A program made the translations under genes and the position numbers. DNA of 64,000 nucleotides, taken from the NCBI GenBank assembly GCA_017163975.1, contig JAFFSR010000240.1, positions 2,170,001-2,234,000 of the forward strand, in the 5' to 3' direction. Position 1 is the stretch's first letter. Each line of letters starts with the position of its first letter. Below are positions 1 through 11,781 of this stretch, piece after piece. This stretch comes from Anastatus disparis. Taxonomy: Eukaryota > Arthropoda > Insecta > Hymenoptera > Eupelmidae. Under the pieces are notes generated by a model. The model was not told the DNA's origin. It searched no databases and saw only the letters and a list, made by a program, of their open reading frames with translations.

Positions 1-434
1 TCAATATCACATTTAATTTTAATAACCTCACTATCCAAAGATTGAATCTGCTTACTATGTTCGTCCAACAATTTAGACACACCCTGCATATCATTAGAAA
101 ACGAATCAATTTTTTTTACTACATGCTTTAACATTTTTCCAACCTCTTGCAACTCCATCTTAAACAAAACCCTCATACCATCAGCCAGAGATAGTGAAAC
201 TTTATCCAATTTTGACAACTTAGTAAGGCACTCACTACATGTTACATCTAATAAACAATCATTGTCATCATAAGTTAATTTACAATTAGAGTTGATAGCA
301 CAATCATGATGAAAGTTTTTTTCACAACCAACACAATTATATCCAATATTATCAATTGAATCACAGTCAATTAAAGAACACTTGAAAACATCTGTATTAT
401 ATCTTCTATTATAATTCACAAATAAGTCATTCAT
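1..434 (-). CDS. LINE ORF1, N-terminal part, PHD-like zinc finger (partial, runs off window)
   Basis: Open on the minus strand from ATG at 434 to the window edge (about 144 codons, no stop). It begins MNDLFVNYNRR. A Cys/His cluster follows: KCSLIDCDS, then YNCVGCEKNFHHDC, then a CSEC pair, spaced like a PHD/RING-type zinc finger. After it comes a Leu/Lys-rich stretch of coiled-coil character (KLSKLDKVSLSLADGM and KKIDSFSNDMQGVSKLLDEH). PHD-like finger plus coiled coil is the layout of ORF1 proteins in CR1-type LINEs; in that family ORF1 binds element RNA. The rest of ORF1 and any ORF2 would lie left of the window. The call rests on architecture only. A host PHD protein exon is the alternative. 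Confidence 0.5.
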   Translation of the reverse strand, partial: MNDLFVNYNRRYNTDVFKCSLIDCDSIDNIGYNCVGCEKNFHHDCAINSNCKLTYDDNDCLLDVTCSECLTKLSKLDKVSLSLADGMRVLFKMELQEVGKMLKHVVKKIDSFSNDMQGVSKLLDEHSKQIQSLDSEVIKIKCDI

Positions 435-713
435 TTTAAAAACAATTTTAAGGTTATGTTCACTGAGAACACGTGCTAATCTAATCTTAACAAGAAATGA
501 TACTTATATGCCAGCAAAACACAAGCTTCAATAATTGAACTGCATAGAAAATTTTTCGTTATTCAATACAATACTTCTCAACAACTTTTAATATGATCAA
601 CAACAATTAAATGTAAAAATCAAAAAGAGTTCAACAATGAGAAGTCTATTCAGTGCGCCACCTTTAGGCCATTTTTATGTTTCATAAAAATCTTATTAAT
701 TTAAGTATATTTA
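435..713 (-). other. probable 5' leader of the minus-strand LINE
   Basis: AT-rich with no open frame of note. It lies directly upstream of the ORF1 start at 434 and ends at the TTA flanking the foldback element at 714. No clear 5' end of the LINE can be placed. Confidence 0.25.
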
Positions 714-1350
714 CTAGGAGAGGGTCTGACTTTCGGATAAGTTTTTAGGTGTCAAAATATGGAAAAAAACCAAATATTAGACCCTCATGCTCAATATTTC
801 CCTAGTTACAGGCAATTAGAGAAAATCACTCGAAAAGTTACTAGATTTTCAAACGCTTATAGTTCTTCAGCATTAATAACTAGAAGCTTGAACCTTTTTT
901 TAAATGAAAGCTGAGCTCAAATCCTTTCAAAATATCACCTACAGCATATCAAAATATTATTTTTTCCCATAGTTATAGCGTTATTAAAATTTGACTTAAA
1001 TTTTCCTTTAAAAACATTAATTAATAGTAAATGCTGAAATGTAGTATAATTTTTAAAACGATGTAACTATGGAAAAAATAATATTTTGATACGCTGTAGG
1101 TGATATTTTGAAAGGATTTGAGTTCAGCTTTCATTTAAAAAAAGGTTTAAGCTTCTAGCTATTAATGCTGAAGAACTATAAGCGTTTGAAAATCTAGTAA
1201 CTTTTCGAGTAATTTTCTCTAATTACCTGTAACTAGGGAAGTATTGAGCATTAGGATCTAATATTTTGTTTTTTTCCATATTTTGACACCTAAAAACTTA
1301 TCCCAAAGTTTGAACGAAATCCGTGATCCGGAGGTCAGACCCTCTCCTAG
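714..1350. mobile_element. Foldback MITE, 637 bp, TTA duplication
   Basis: The two halves are inverted copies: CTAGGAGAGGGTCTGAC at the left matches GTCAGACCCTCTCCTAG at the right. Arm similarity continues for about 270 bp towards a centre near 1030. TTA at 711-713 is repeated at 1351-1353, so the target duplication is 3 bp, as for PIF/Harbinger (Tourist-type) MITEs. It has no coding capacity. The superfamily call rests on the duplication length. Confidence 0.8.
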
Positions 1351-1353
1351 TTA

Positions 1354-2040
1354 GTGATGTAAACGTAATACTTGTTATTAAACACAAATTGTTATGATAT
1401 TGCTAACTCAAGAATTTAGATTGACCTAATTTTGTTTTATAAAATCAGAGAATATCGTACAATTGCTGACTTACGTTTTATTATTATACATTGACCTTTT
1501 GCTGTTGTTACTATATGAAAGCCGTAACGTAAAAGAAAAAATTTTCGCTGAGTTTGTACTTTTACGAGTTCTATATACTTTGTAATATTTTGATGATCAA
1601 TGTCTATTTTTAAATGCAGTTAAAATATATTGATATTATTAATGTATCAAATTCGAATAATTTAAAAATATAGATCGGATTATTGTTTGTAAAATCGTAG
1701 TAATTTTTAATTTAATAACGAAAATTTATTGTAATTTCTTCCCTTAAAAATTTTTTTCTTAATAAACAATTTTTGTTGACCGTGAATTTTTAATATTTCT
1801 TAAATGTTTCACTTTTGTTGATTTAGTTATTTTCACTTATGTAGCACTATTGATTTATAAATTTTATTTGTGCATTAAATATATTTTTTAATTTATTTCA
1901 AAGTATATATAGCACAGTTTTGTTTCAATGATTATTATTTGCACTTTTATTATTTTCAATATATTTCAAAAAATTTTTATTTGTTTCATATATAATTTTT
2001 GTTTATTTATCGATGCACTTTGTATTCAATATTTTTTATA
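1354..2040. other. AT-rich intergenic, nothing recognised
   Basis: No open frame over 60 codons, no inverted or tandem repeats seen by eye, and no conserved motif. Confidence 0.5.
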
Positions 2041-2585
2041 TAATATTTATTCACAATATTTATTTTAGATTGCACTTGTGTTTTATATTTTATTTATTTA
2101 TTTATTTATACACTTTTATTAGATTTATTTATTCATTTATATTATTTATTTACTTGATATGATGTGCGCTTTAAATATATTCATTTATTTAGTCAATATA
2201 TTTATTTATTTGCTTGATATATTTATCTCTTTATTTGATTGCACTTGTATATTGTATTTTATTTTTATTTTATTTGAATTATTTATATGCACTTTGTATA
2301 TTTTATTTCATTTATTTAATTTCACTTTATTTATTTCATTTATGTAATTTCACTTTGTATATTTCATTTATTTAATTTTACTTTATTTATTTTATTTATT
2401 TGCACTTTATATTTTATTTCATTTGTGTATCTTCACTTTATATATTTTATTTTATTTACGTATTTCACTTTATATTATTTATTTTATTTATTTGCACTTT
2501 ATATTTTAATTCATTTGTATATTTTCACTTTATTTATTTATATATTTTCACTTTATATGATTTATTTTGCTTTTGAATTTATTTA
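2041..2585 (+). repeat. Degenerate AT-rich tandem repeat (TTTATTTATTTGCACTTTATAT-like)
   Basis: Variations of 'ttcactttatatattttatttattt(g)cac' recur many times, giving an irregular array of roughly 25-35 bp units. The 62-codon frame inside (2159-2347) is a by-product: its peptide is a Phe/Ile/Leu repeat. Confidence 0.65.
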
Positions 2586-4500
2586 GTTAGGTGCCCTTTA
2601 TATAAATTTTTTATTTCTCACTTCTGATTGAATATTATATTTTTATACTAATAATCTTCAAGTATATTTAATACGATCCTTCAATTAAAAATTTGTACCG
2701 GAACCAAAATGTTAAGTCCTGGCTTTACACCAGGACAGAATTAATGATTGATTATGTTGTTCTTGTTATTGTTATGAGAAAAATATGTTTTATTATAATA
2801 TTAAATAAAAGAATAAAGTTTGATTTTAAAACGTTTAGTTTAAAAGTTAAGTCTAGTGGTAGAAAAGCTCTACCAATTTTAATTGATATGAATAGTTCTC
2901 ACGATTAAATATACTTGAATTGAAAGAAATATAGATCAAAATATGATTGTAAGAATCTTATCTTGATTCGGCTAAGTAGATATAGGCAGACAGTAAATAA
3001 GTACACTTGATTCAATATTTTAATTATAGAGTTTTTATTTGTTACTTTTTATAATAAACTGAAAATAGTGCGATTTAATATATTGCGCGAATAATTGTAA
3101 AATTTTAAAGTGCGAGAAATATAGTTATGATAATTATATCTTTTGAAGTGCTTGTAGAAATTCTTTGATAAAGTGCTTTGAAAAAGTGTCTGCTTTAAGT
3201 GCGCCTTTATCCTGATTTGGTCTGTCTTTTTATATTGATGATACCTGCCTTGTTTAAGAATTTGAATTGGTGTCAACCGATGCAGCAACGCTTATTATGC
3301 ATTTTGACTCTTATTGAATGATATGGTTAACGTGGTAAACCTAGTTCATGTAGTCTTCGTAATTATACTTATTTTGTTGATTCTGAAAATCGCATTGCAC
3401 TTCGTTTCTTAACAAATGACTTACTTTTACAATATGCTTGCTAAGGTAAATTAGCTGATTGATCAATAACTGCATGTTTTTGGAATGATAAATTTTGAAA
3501 TAAAAGATACGTCGTGACGTAACACTGTAACGTGCTCCCTCGTTGCCAAAACGGGGGTACGTAATACTTTGTCTTATAACTAAGATTTAATATTTTAAAG
3601 TTGTGAGATTAAGTATTTTACGGTTAAAAGTTTATGAAGTTACTCTTACGTTACTACATTTTCTAGTTAATAACGCTAAATACTATTCATAAAGAGAGAG
3701 AAAAGTGAAATTTATCGACTGGTTGCCTTACTGTGGCGGTTTCCACTTCAAACGCGTGTGAATAATTTAAGTATTGAGGAACTCAAATAAAGAAAAGATT
3801 TATAAATCTAATGAGAAAATCGTGAATGAATTTAAAACAATTTCACTGAGCTATCCGGGCTTAGCCGTTTTATAAATTCAAGGAACGGGTCGGAAAAGTG
3901 ATCAAAGCCAAAAAATCAATTGAGATATTATTGCAATTTTAAGTAGAATTTATTTCTTATTAATAATAACGTGAAAGAGTTTAGAAAGTTGATTCACGAT
4001 TATAAATCTAAATTACTTATCAATCTTGTCCAATGCACTAAAGTTTTAACATTGTTAGCAATCAAGTATTCTTATTTCAAAATTAATTACTACACTGATT
4101 ATATTTAGTTTGATTAAAATTAATTAAAACAATTAATACTTTAGTTATTATTATGTTTCCACTTATCTGTATCTGCACTGCTCCGGCGCTCTCCTCGGCA
4201 AATGAACTCGGCTTTGCAGAAGAATCTTTCTAGTACGTCTATTGGAACCCTTAGCCGCACATTTGATTAAATCATGCAAATTTTAAAGGTGAAATGGATT
4301 TTGACATTTATAAAGTAATAGTCCAGATTAACACTAACTGAATTTAAAACACGCTGAAATTTGAGTCTCAGGTAGAATCGTTTTAAATTATCGATTCAAT
4401 AAAATAATTCACCATCACAAAAATGTTACTCATGTTTGAAATATTAACACAAAAAAATATGTCTAAAAACGATTAAAAATGTTACTCTTAATTTAACTGA
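2586..4500. other. AT-rich region without a recognised gene
   Basis: Two short frames (2693-2908 plus; 3049-3288 minus) have low-complexity peptides that I do not recognise. The stretch 3690-3900 has somewhat higher GC and could be an old LTR or UTR, but I see no supporting termini or primer-binding site. Confidence 0.35.
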
Positions 4501-4870
4501 AAATCGTCGGGGCTGGGGGTCCCACGAAGGACCCACCAGCCTGCTCTAGAACATTGCCCGGCGCGGAATGGTCATACGTAACTCTCTCTCTATTCTCTAC
4601 GTTCTTCTCCAGCGCAAAAAGGGGAGAGAGCTTTTTACAGCTCTCCTTCAAACAATTAGCAGAGAGAGTTGTATCAATTCATGCACACACTCTCTCTAAC
4701 TCATTGCTTGAAGATGCTCTCCTTCCTTCACCCATTCCCTACCTCAGCCTCAACCCTGCAGGTAGTAGAGACGGAGGAGAGAGAAATGAAGTCGCATTGA
4801 TTAATTGCTGTTCTCATGCTAGTTGGTCTGACGTAGTGACCACTCATCAAAGTTATTGTATTACTAAATG
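4501..4870. other. GC-richer, CT/GA-rich island of unknown nature
   Basis: Composition changes abruptly at about 4508 (GGGGCTGGGGGTCCC). The block has repeated TCTCTCTC and GAGAGAG runs that can pair with each other. A 105-codon frame (4554-4871) crosses it, but its peptide is Ser/Leu-rich and matches nothing I know. It could be a retroelement LTR/UTR or a promoter region. Confidence 0.3.
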
Positions 4871-6055
4871 AGTGTTAACGGTTTGAAATAATCTTTATCT
4901 TTTTATAATGTCAGCGAAAATGAACGTGCTATGAGAAAGTTTTAGCACGTTTATTTCTAAATTAATTCTAATGAAGTAAAAAAAAACAAAAATTAAAGTT
5001 TTAATAATTTTGTCACGCAACAAACACTAACCTCAAAATCGCAACTTCGTTGCTCTTTATTGGCTCATGGCAAAAAATATGGTATGAAACTGGAATGAAA
5101 TATACTATTCATTCATTATTTTATTTTTTCAATATTATTAAGGTTATAAAATGTTCATATTTATATAGTTAAATATGAAATTATTTTATTTTTTTAATAT
5201 TTTTACACATAAAATGGTTTTCTTGAATAATTAGAAAAATTAAGCATTTGTTGGCTAACAGACCCTCATTTCAGTACATGAACGTAATGAATATTAACCA
5301 ACCGTTAGCCAACGACCCATCTTTTTGTGACGAAATTAGCAGTAATTTTAAGCAAGAGTTGGTTGAACCGTTGGCCAAGTCGTTCCGATTTGAACAACTG
5401 GTGGCTAACTGTTGGTTAACATTTCTACCAGTGAATATTTGATAATATATTAATATTTGTATTAACAAATACTTGTAAGTTTAGTAGAGTTCAAATCATC
5501 CTAACTTCTTATTCATATTTTTAATACTCAAGTAAATAAGTTGTGTAGAGTTCAAATCGTCTCAACTCCTTATTCATATTTTTAATACACAAAATATCTA
5601 ATTTAAAGAAAAATAAAAAATAAATAGCAGTATATTTTGAATGACGATTTAAATAATATATATGCTAATATTTTTGAAAAAATCAAGTATTTTTATATTA
5701 CCAAACAGTGTTTATATACTACCAAATAATGTTTTGAAAAGAGTAACATATTATCTCAATTGTAATAAACTATAAGAATTTAATGTTATTTACATCAATT
5801 CAAAATGATATCATTATCTTATTCATATAGCTGACATGCAAAGAATCAATATTGTAATTAAATAATTTTGAACGTTAATTCATAAAGCTACATATACAAA
5901 TGCATATTGGAGGAAAAAAATTTAGCTTGCAATCATTCTTATAAATGCGCAAAAAAAATTGTGATTTAAATTAATTTATATCGAATCTTGAATTTGAGAC
6001 CCATGTAATTGTAGGCGAGCCTCTATTGTTATAACTTATTGTTACATCTGCATAT
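4871..6055. other. AT-rich region with a motif cluster and a short tandem duplication
   Basis: At 5248-5425 the decamer-like motif TTGGCTAAC/GTTAGCCAA occurs about five times in both orientations. This explains why both strands are open there. A unit of about 57 bp containing 'tagagttcaaatc' and 'cttattcatatttttaata' occurs twice head to tail between about 5480 and 5590. There is no gene. Confidence 0.5.
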
Positions 6056-6064
6056 ATGCAAAGA

Positions 6065-6886
6065 GATTATATCGTCAGGTGGGAGGAAGAAGGTTACGAT
6101 CCGAAATTAGTCACAAAAAGTAACGATTCGGATAAAGCCACAAAAAGGTTCCGATTCCGGTTTAGCCACAAAAAAGTGACGATTCGGCTGCTTATTTTTT
6201 CCTTTGATGTTTTGGATGAGAACTGCTTAAAAACATAAGAGTTTGTCTCCTATATCTCGCGCATCTAATGTTTTGTGATCAGCTTAGAGGTAACATCGAG
6301 TGCTTTATTAGTATTGTTATAGTATTTGCTGATTCTTAATAAATGAATTAAACTGTTCGTCAAAAAATAAAAAATAGTTGTAATTCGATATTATTATATA
6401 CAATTATTTTTCTGAATACAATGGAAGATAATAATAATTTTATGTCACTTTTTAATAAGTATGTTTAAATCATTTTTATAATATTTTCATGAAATATTTT
6501 AAAAGTAATTTTTGTTTTCTTTAAAAATTATTTTTAAATTAATTCAGTAAATAATTTAAAATAATTATTACAGTATTCTTTTAAATTCATCAAAAAAGCG
6601 AAGATAACATTATTATAGAAGGAATTTTACAATTGATTGCTTTTTTATGGAAAATATGAAAAAATAATTCTAATATTTATGAGTGCTTGGATATCGGAGA
6701 TGAATTCTTATGTTTTCAGCAGCGGTTCTCATCCAAAACATCAAAGGAAAAAATAAGCAGCCGAATCGTAACCTTTTTGTGGCTAAACCCGAATCGGTAC
6801 TTTTTTGTGGCTAAACCCGAATCGTCACCTTTTTGTGGCTAAACCTGAATCGGAACCTTCTTCCTCCCACCTGACGATATGATATC
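6065..6886. mobile_element. Foldback element with internal CGATTCGG/TTAGCCACAAAAA repeats
   Basis: The arms are about 175 bp, left 6065-6240 and right 6710-6886. Outer tips are atatcgtcaggtgggagg and cctcccacctgacgatat. Each arm holds three or four tandem copies of a unit of about 25 bp, 'cgattcggtttagccacaaaaaagt'. The interior, 6241-6709, is AT-rich. The 60-codon frame at 6056-6238 is the left arm read through and is not a gene. No clear target duplication was identified. Confidence 0.7.
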
Positions 6887-6889
6887 ATT

Positions 6890-7482
6890 CAGCTATAATA
6901 AAGTGGCTGCTGCAGCTATTTTCTTTGTATCACAAATTAAATATTATGGTCGTAGACACCAGCATTAAAATATTGTACAGAGCGTAAGTCATCCGATTTT
7001 TTCGATATTGTTCTCATTTCAAACGAGAGCTTACAGAAAAAGCAAGTAACTCATTTAAATATCTTATACGGCATGAAAAAATTTAAATATTATTTTATTA
7101 TGATTGATTCTTTAACCGGCAAAAATAGAAAAAAATATAATACAGTTTTCAACTATTTTTTGAAGCAGAAATTTACGATTAAAAGTTAAATTAGGTTTGA
7201 AGTTAATTCTAATTTAAGGTAGTTGGCATGTTACAGTCAGTGTCAGAAGTCTAACATGAAATATAGACGGCGTAATCTATACACAGTCGCTTGTTTTGTA
7301 AAGAGAAAATGTATATGAAAAATTTTATTTATCAATACAATATATTTTTTGGTTGTAGATAAAAATATTTTTACATGTTTTTGTGTGAAGCTCTTTTAAA
7401 TCTGACGAATAGATGTTTCATGACTACTCATGAGTCACTGTATATATATTTATGTAAATTTTAATAAATCAAATTTTTTTTA
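6890..7482. other. AT-rich region, nothing recognised
   Basis: No frame, repeat or RNA-like structure that I can support. Confidence 0.4.
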
Positions 7483-7572
7483 GCCAATGATATGATTTTA
7501 TTCAATGCACGAATCACGTTCTTAGTATAAAATACTTCACAACATCCGGTCATCATTTTTTTTAAAGAGGAT
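7483..7572 (-). mobile_element. Helitron 5'-terminal fragment
   Basis: About 90 bp match the 5' end of the Helitron at 47487-49214, including 'aatcacgttcttagtataaaat' and 'cacaacatccgg(t/c)catc'. On the minus strand it starts TCCTCTTT next to an A-rich flank. No matching 3' hairpin/CTAG end is visible further left, so only a 5' fragment is claimed. Confidence 0.55.
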
Positions 7573-7573
7573 T

Positions 7574-7700
7574 TTGTTATAGTCCCTCATTTAGCCTACA
7601 ACGACATAAAATTATCTACGTAACTTGGGCTTACGAAGGATGAACATGGTCTCGACTAATATTTATCGATTGAGCAGTAGTGAGTCTTGGCTAACGATAA
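7574..7700. mobile_element. Truncated copy of the compound-end foldback family
   Basis: It resembles the termini of the element at 40729-42920: 'cctcatttagcctacaacgacataa' followed by 'atctacgtaacttgggcttacgaagg'. Only one end is present. It abuts the Helitron fragment on its left. Confidence 0.6.
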
Positions 7701-8900
7701 TAAAAATATAAATTATATTAATAAATAATATTTATTTTAAAGAATTATAAATTTAATCATATAAATATTTTTGGGATATATTTATTTTTATTGATATATA
7801 ACAAAAATCATTTTTGAAAATCTTAACAAAACAAAATATTGTGGTTTCCTTTTTTTTTAAACGCAATATTTTTATGCTAGTATTTTGAACTACGAGATTT
7901 TTCGCTAATCTTAATATTTTACTCGAGCCCTTTTTCAATATATATTATCTTTGCTTGTTTCTTCAAAATAATGCGTAATAATCATCGATATGAAATAAAT
8001 ATCAGTCACAATTCGACGTACTGGGGTAAATGTTACTTTTAGCAATGCATAATAGGTAAAATTTTACTGCCGAGCTATCATATTACTGTGAATGCATCGT
8101 AAATGTATATAGCATAAATAAGAAAAACTTTCACCTACAAATTGTTTTAATGGTAAGTATTCACAATGATACTATTTCAGACAATATTCACAGAAAAGGT
8201 TTTTATCAAACTTTGCTTAATATAAAAGTTGCGTTCAATAACATGATAAATTTACAAGAATTTTTTTAATTTAAATCTAACTGCGAACATATAAATTAAA
8301 AAACTATATTCCATGTAAATTTTCAATATATTCGTATTAACTTTGTTATAAAATCAACAAGATATTATTATCATTTTTATATCACTCACAAGGAGTCTAT
8401 TAGGTTATTAAGACTGTTTTTTTCATTTTGGTATATTTTTGCTCACACAAAATTATAAAAGAAGTCGCGTCTTTATATCGCTATAACTTTATTTATCTCA
8501 GCTCTTTGATGTAACATAGAAGCTTTTATTCATAATTAATTTCACATATGATTTGATAAAGTTTAATTATTTATATACCATTTTGTATGAACCTTTGAAT
8601 ATATTTATTTTATTTATTTATTGACCAGTAGTATACAACAACGAATTAATATACTACATAACAATTGGAATCTTACATGAAAAAATGCATTATGTCGGTC
8701 AGGTAGAATACGAAAAAATATAAGACCCGTATTTTTTCTTTTTTTGAAATATGATGAATTGCAAAAATTATAGTCAGTATGAGTTAATACAATTTTGATA
8801 TATATAGATATAGCGCCAATGTACATGACGTTACTAGTTCACCTGTACTCGTGACGTCACACTAATTTTCAACTGCCTCTATCTCTTTGAGTTCTCATTT
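7701..8900. other. AT-rich region, no gene recognised
   Basis: Short minus-strand frames (7753-7938 and 8614-8826) have no recognisable motifs. Confidence 0.4.
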
Positions 8901-8918
8901 TTATGATAAAAAAATACG

Positions 8919-8940
8919 TGTATATATATATATATATAAA

Positions 8941-8979
<39 letters not shown>

Positions 8980-8992
8980 CTATATATATATA
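8919..8992. repeat. (TA)n microsatellite with AAAGAC interruptions
   Basis: Runs of TATATA are broken by two 'aaaagac' interruptions. Confidence 0.9.
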
Positions 8993-9048
8993 AAAGACTG
9001 AAAACTAACTTTAACATAATTTTTCTTAAAACTAAGACTAGAAACTAT

Positions 9049-9334
9049 ATACGGAGAGAAAAAGCAGTTAACATCTACTGAAAAAATTTAGAATCATTAC
9101 TAACTCTGTTCGACAATAATTCAAGGAATAGGAATAAATACTTATCTATATTTTAGCACCACGCGGCAAAAGTAAGGTTATGATTTTACAAATGATCTGA
9201 GAAAATTAAGGACTCATTACTAAAGGGTTAGATAGCTTGTCATAAAAAGTTAAAGGAAGAGTCAAACTGAGAATTATTGTCTACAGTTTACTTAACCGTT
9301 AGGTGACCGTTACTGACTTTTTCTCTCCGTGTAA
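9049..9334. mobile_element. MITE with ACGGAGAGAAAAAG termini
   Basis: The left tip tatacggagagaaaaagcag is the inverse of the right tip gactttttctctccgtgtaa. The similarity then fades. The tips resemble those of the MITE at 59476-59978 (CACTGAGAGAAAAAC). TA flanks are possible but imprecise. Confidence 0.55.
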
Positions 9335-9840
9335 TATATATATTTATTATTTATAGATATGTAATAGTACCATAGTTTTCATGAATTTTCTTTAACAAAT
9401 TAAATAATCTTCAAATTCTTTCACTATTTAATAACAGTACAAGTTTAAATAAATATTTTTAAATATATTTTATGCTGTAACATCTTAAAATTCAAAATTT
9501 GATGAACCGGTATCGAAAATGAGGTTTTATTTGCACATATTTTATATGAATATGTACTTAATTAATATAGGCACAAAAAGCAGTATTTACGGTTGCTGCT
9601 ACCGCAGTTGTAAAGAGATTGAAGCACAGTCTACATCACAAGAAATAAATGAACTTGATATTTAAAACCTATCTGATCGAGAAATACTGTATATAACCTA
9701 CGGTAAAATATGATTTAGTTTTCCTAACATGTCATATTCTCTCTCGATAACCACTTGCAGTTTTTGGAAGTTTTCTTTGAACGAATTGACCGACATATAT
9801 ATACACAGGGTGATTGGATAACATCGATGCATATTTATAT

Positions 9841-10040
9841 CATTGGATTCAGCGCGATGAGCTGACCCAGAAAAAATTAATAAGAAATTTTCTTAAATTT
9901 TACCAATATATTGCCAACATATTGGCGATATTCAAGAAAATTTTACCAACATATTGCGAATATATTGGCAATATATTGGTAAAATTTAAAAAAAATTTAA
10001 TTATTTTTTCGGGATCAGCTCATTGCGCTGAATCCAAAGA
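9841..10040. mobile_element. Small foldback, about 200 bp
   Basis: The inverted arms are 'ggattcagcgc(g)atgagctgac' on the left and 'gatcagctcattgcgctgaatcc' on the right. Inside is a second palindromic part made of 'aatatattggcaa' and 'ttgccaacatattgg'. The frame at 9814-10098 follows from the palindrome. Confidence 0.65.
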
Positions 10041-10289
10041 TTTAGCCTCTTCTGATTGGTATCATGAATTCACTGTTATAAAAATTATTTGGTTTTAATG
10101 TTAAAAATTTAATATTTTATTTTTAGCAAATTTTTTCTAATAAGTTTTGAAGTTATTTTAAATAAGATGATGCATTTAATGGTATTGTTTCATTTAATGG
10201 TACTGTTTCACGAAACAGTAGTATGTTTAAGAGCAGGTCGAATGTTTCTCTCCTTTTTTAATCAAAGAATTGATATTTTTACAAAATAT

Positions 10290-10540
10290 GGTTTTAGAAA
10301 AAAATAAAGAGAAAGTCGCATTTTGTATCACAAAAAGCAATATTTTCTGCGATGAGAGAAATTTGATTTTATCGCTTCGTTTTCAAGAAAATCTTGAAAA
10401 ACTTAAAACACATAGATTAGGGTGAACAATTTTGTTTTTAAGGTTTTCTTAAAAATGAAGCGATAAAATCAATTTTTTCTTATCGAAGAAAATGTTGCTT
10501 TTTGTAATACAAGATGCGACTTTCTCTTTATTATCTGCTA
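10290..10540. repeat. Inverted repeat (hairpin), arms about 100 bp
   Basis: Left arm 'agagaaagtcgcattttgtatcac ... ttatcgcttcgtttt' pairs with right arm 'aaaatgaagcgataaaatc ... gatgcgactttctcttt'. The loop is about 40 bp. It is probably a MITE; termini were not resolved. Confidence 0.65.
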
Positions 10541-11039
10541 AAATTGTTAGTTTTTGCAAAAGATTGATTTTTTTATTAGAAAAGGACAGATATATGAGAG
10601 CTCTTAAGATCTGTAAATCATGTGCACATTCTTATACACCAATCAGAAGTTAATAGTTTCATTTAAGAATAATAGAAGAAAAATGCATTATTTTTATTTT
10701 AGAAATTACAGTAAAATTATTAATAAATAGTGTATTTTCACCAAGGAAGAAAAGTTGAAGTTTTCTTCGGGCGGCAAATACACAAGCAATGTGCAACGAG
10801 TCCAAAATGCATTTTTGTTATTAAAATGAAGTAAAAATTTTAATGAAGTAAATATGAAGGTTCGATCGGTAATGTAGATCGGTTTTAATGTATTTTTGAG
10901 ATAAAGAAAAAATAATAATTAGAAAAATTTATTTTTCATTAAAGAATACAGAAAAATATATGATAGAATTTTTTATGAAAAAATTTTCAATAAATTATTA
11001 ATTTTTTAAAAATGAAATACTAATTTAAATTTGAATTAA

Positions 11040-11180
11040 AAGCCCGCCGTAGGCCGGTTCGCGTGTTCGAATCTCATTCGCCGAGGGACCAAGAGAGAAG
11101 CGCAGCGCTCCGTGTCTCTCACTATTGGTAAGAGAGAGAGAGAGACAAAGGGACGCGATGCTAACGCGTCGGTACAGTAT
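11040..11180 (+). repeat. SINE-like fragment with tRNA box-B-like motif
   Basis: The GC-rich island contains ggttcgcgTGTTCGAATCTC, close to a Pol III B box. A GA-rich simple stretch follows (agagagagagagaga). I find no box A or acceptor stem, so this is not a tRNA gene. Confidence 0.3.
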
Positions 11181-11675
11181 TACACTTATTTATAACTTTA
11201 TTTCAATGAATTTCTTAATTGTTTAACTTAATGAATAAGGGAGTTATTAAGGAAATAATTCAAATTGAGCATTTTTGTTCATTATTAAATAACTTTAATT
11301 ATGTAAATCGATTAATCTATGAACTTATTGTTGTTGAAAAAATATAAGTTGGAGTAAGTTTGAATCTTTAGCATGAACGGGGCTTGCAAAGCACCTAATT
11401 AATAGCAAAGATTTTAGAAGGAGAGTTAATTAAGAAAAATGATTATTTTTATGGAAATAACATGGTAATTCTATAATTTGCTGTTTTTTCTCTAAGATAA
11501 AGTATTTGCCATGAATAAGTTGCATTATAAGGGTAATTTCTCACATAAATAAGATATCTATTATCTTCTGCAGTATATAGATGGGGGTATCCATGTACGC
11601 TGGAAATAAATACAAATAGGTCTCCGCGCATATCTACTCGACAGCCTAGAGACTAAGAAGTTAGTACCGTCGAAA
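11181..11675. other. AT-rich region, nothing recognised
   Basis: The 60-codon minus frame at 11449-11631 shows no motif. Confidence 0.35.
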
Positions 11676-11781
11676 CGGTCCTTGTGTAATTGCAACTATG
11701 AATCTATATGCTTACATCAGGACCAGCGGAACGATTCTGACGTAAGCATATAGATTCATAGTTGCAATTACACAAGGACCG
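11676..11781. repeat. Perfect 40-bp hairpin
   Basis: Arms 11676-11715 and 11742-11781 are exact reverse complements (cggtccttgtgtaattgcaa ... atatgcttac), with a 26-bp loop. A further direct copy of 'cggtccttgtgtaattg' follows at about 11789-11805. The perfect arms suggest a young foldback. Confidence 0.85.

Noticed and set aside
4554..4871. 105-codon plus-strand frame
   Set aside because: It crosses a CT/GA-rich island. The peptide is low-complexity Ser/Leu, with no domain and no homologous copy in the window.
8887..9081. Open frame over the TA microsatellite
   Set aside because: The peptide is a Tyr-Ile repeat from (TA)n.
11055..11080. Possible tRNA gene
   Set aside because: Only a B-box-like motif; no cloverleaf or acceptor stem can be drawn.
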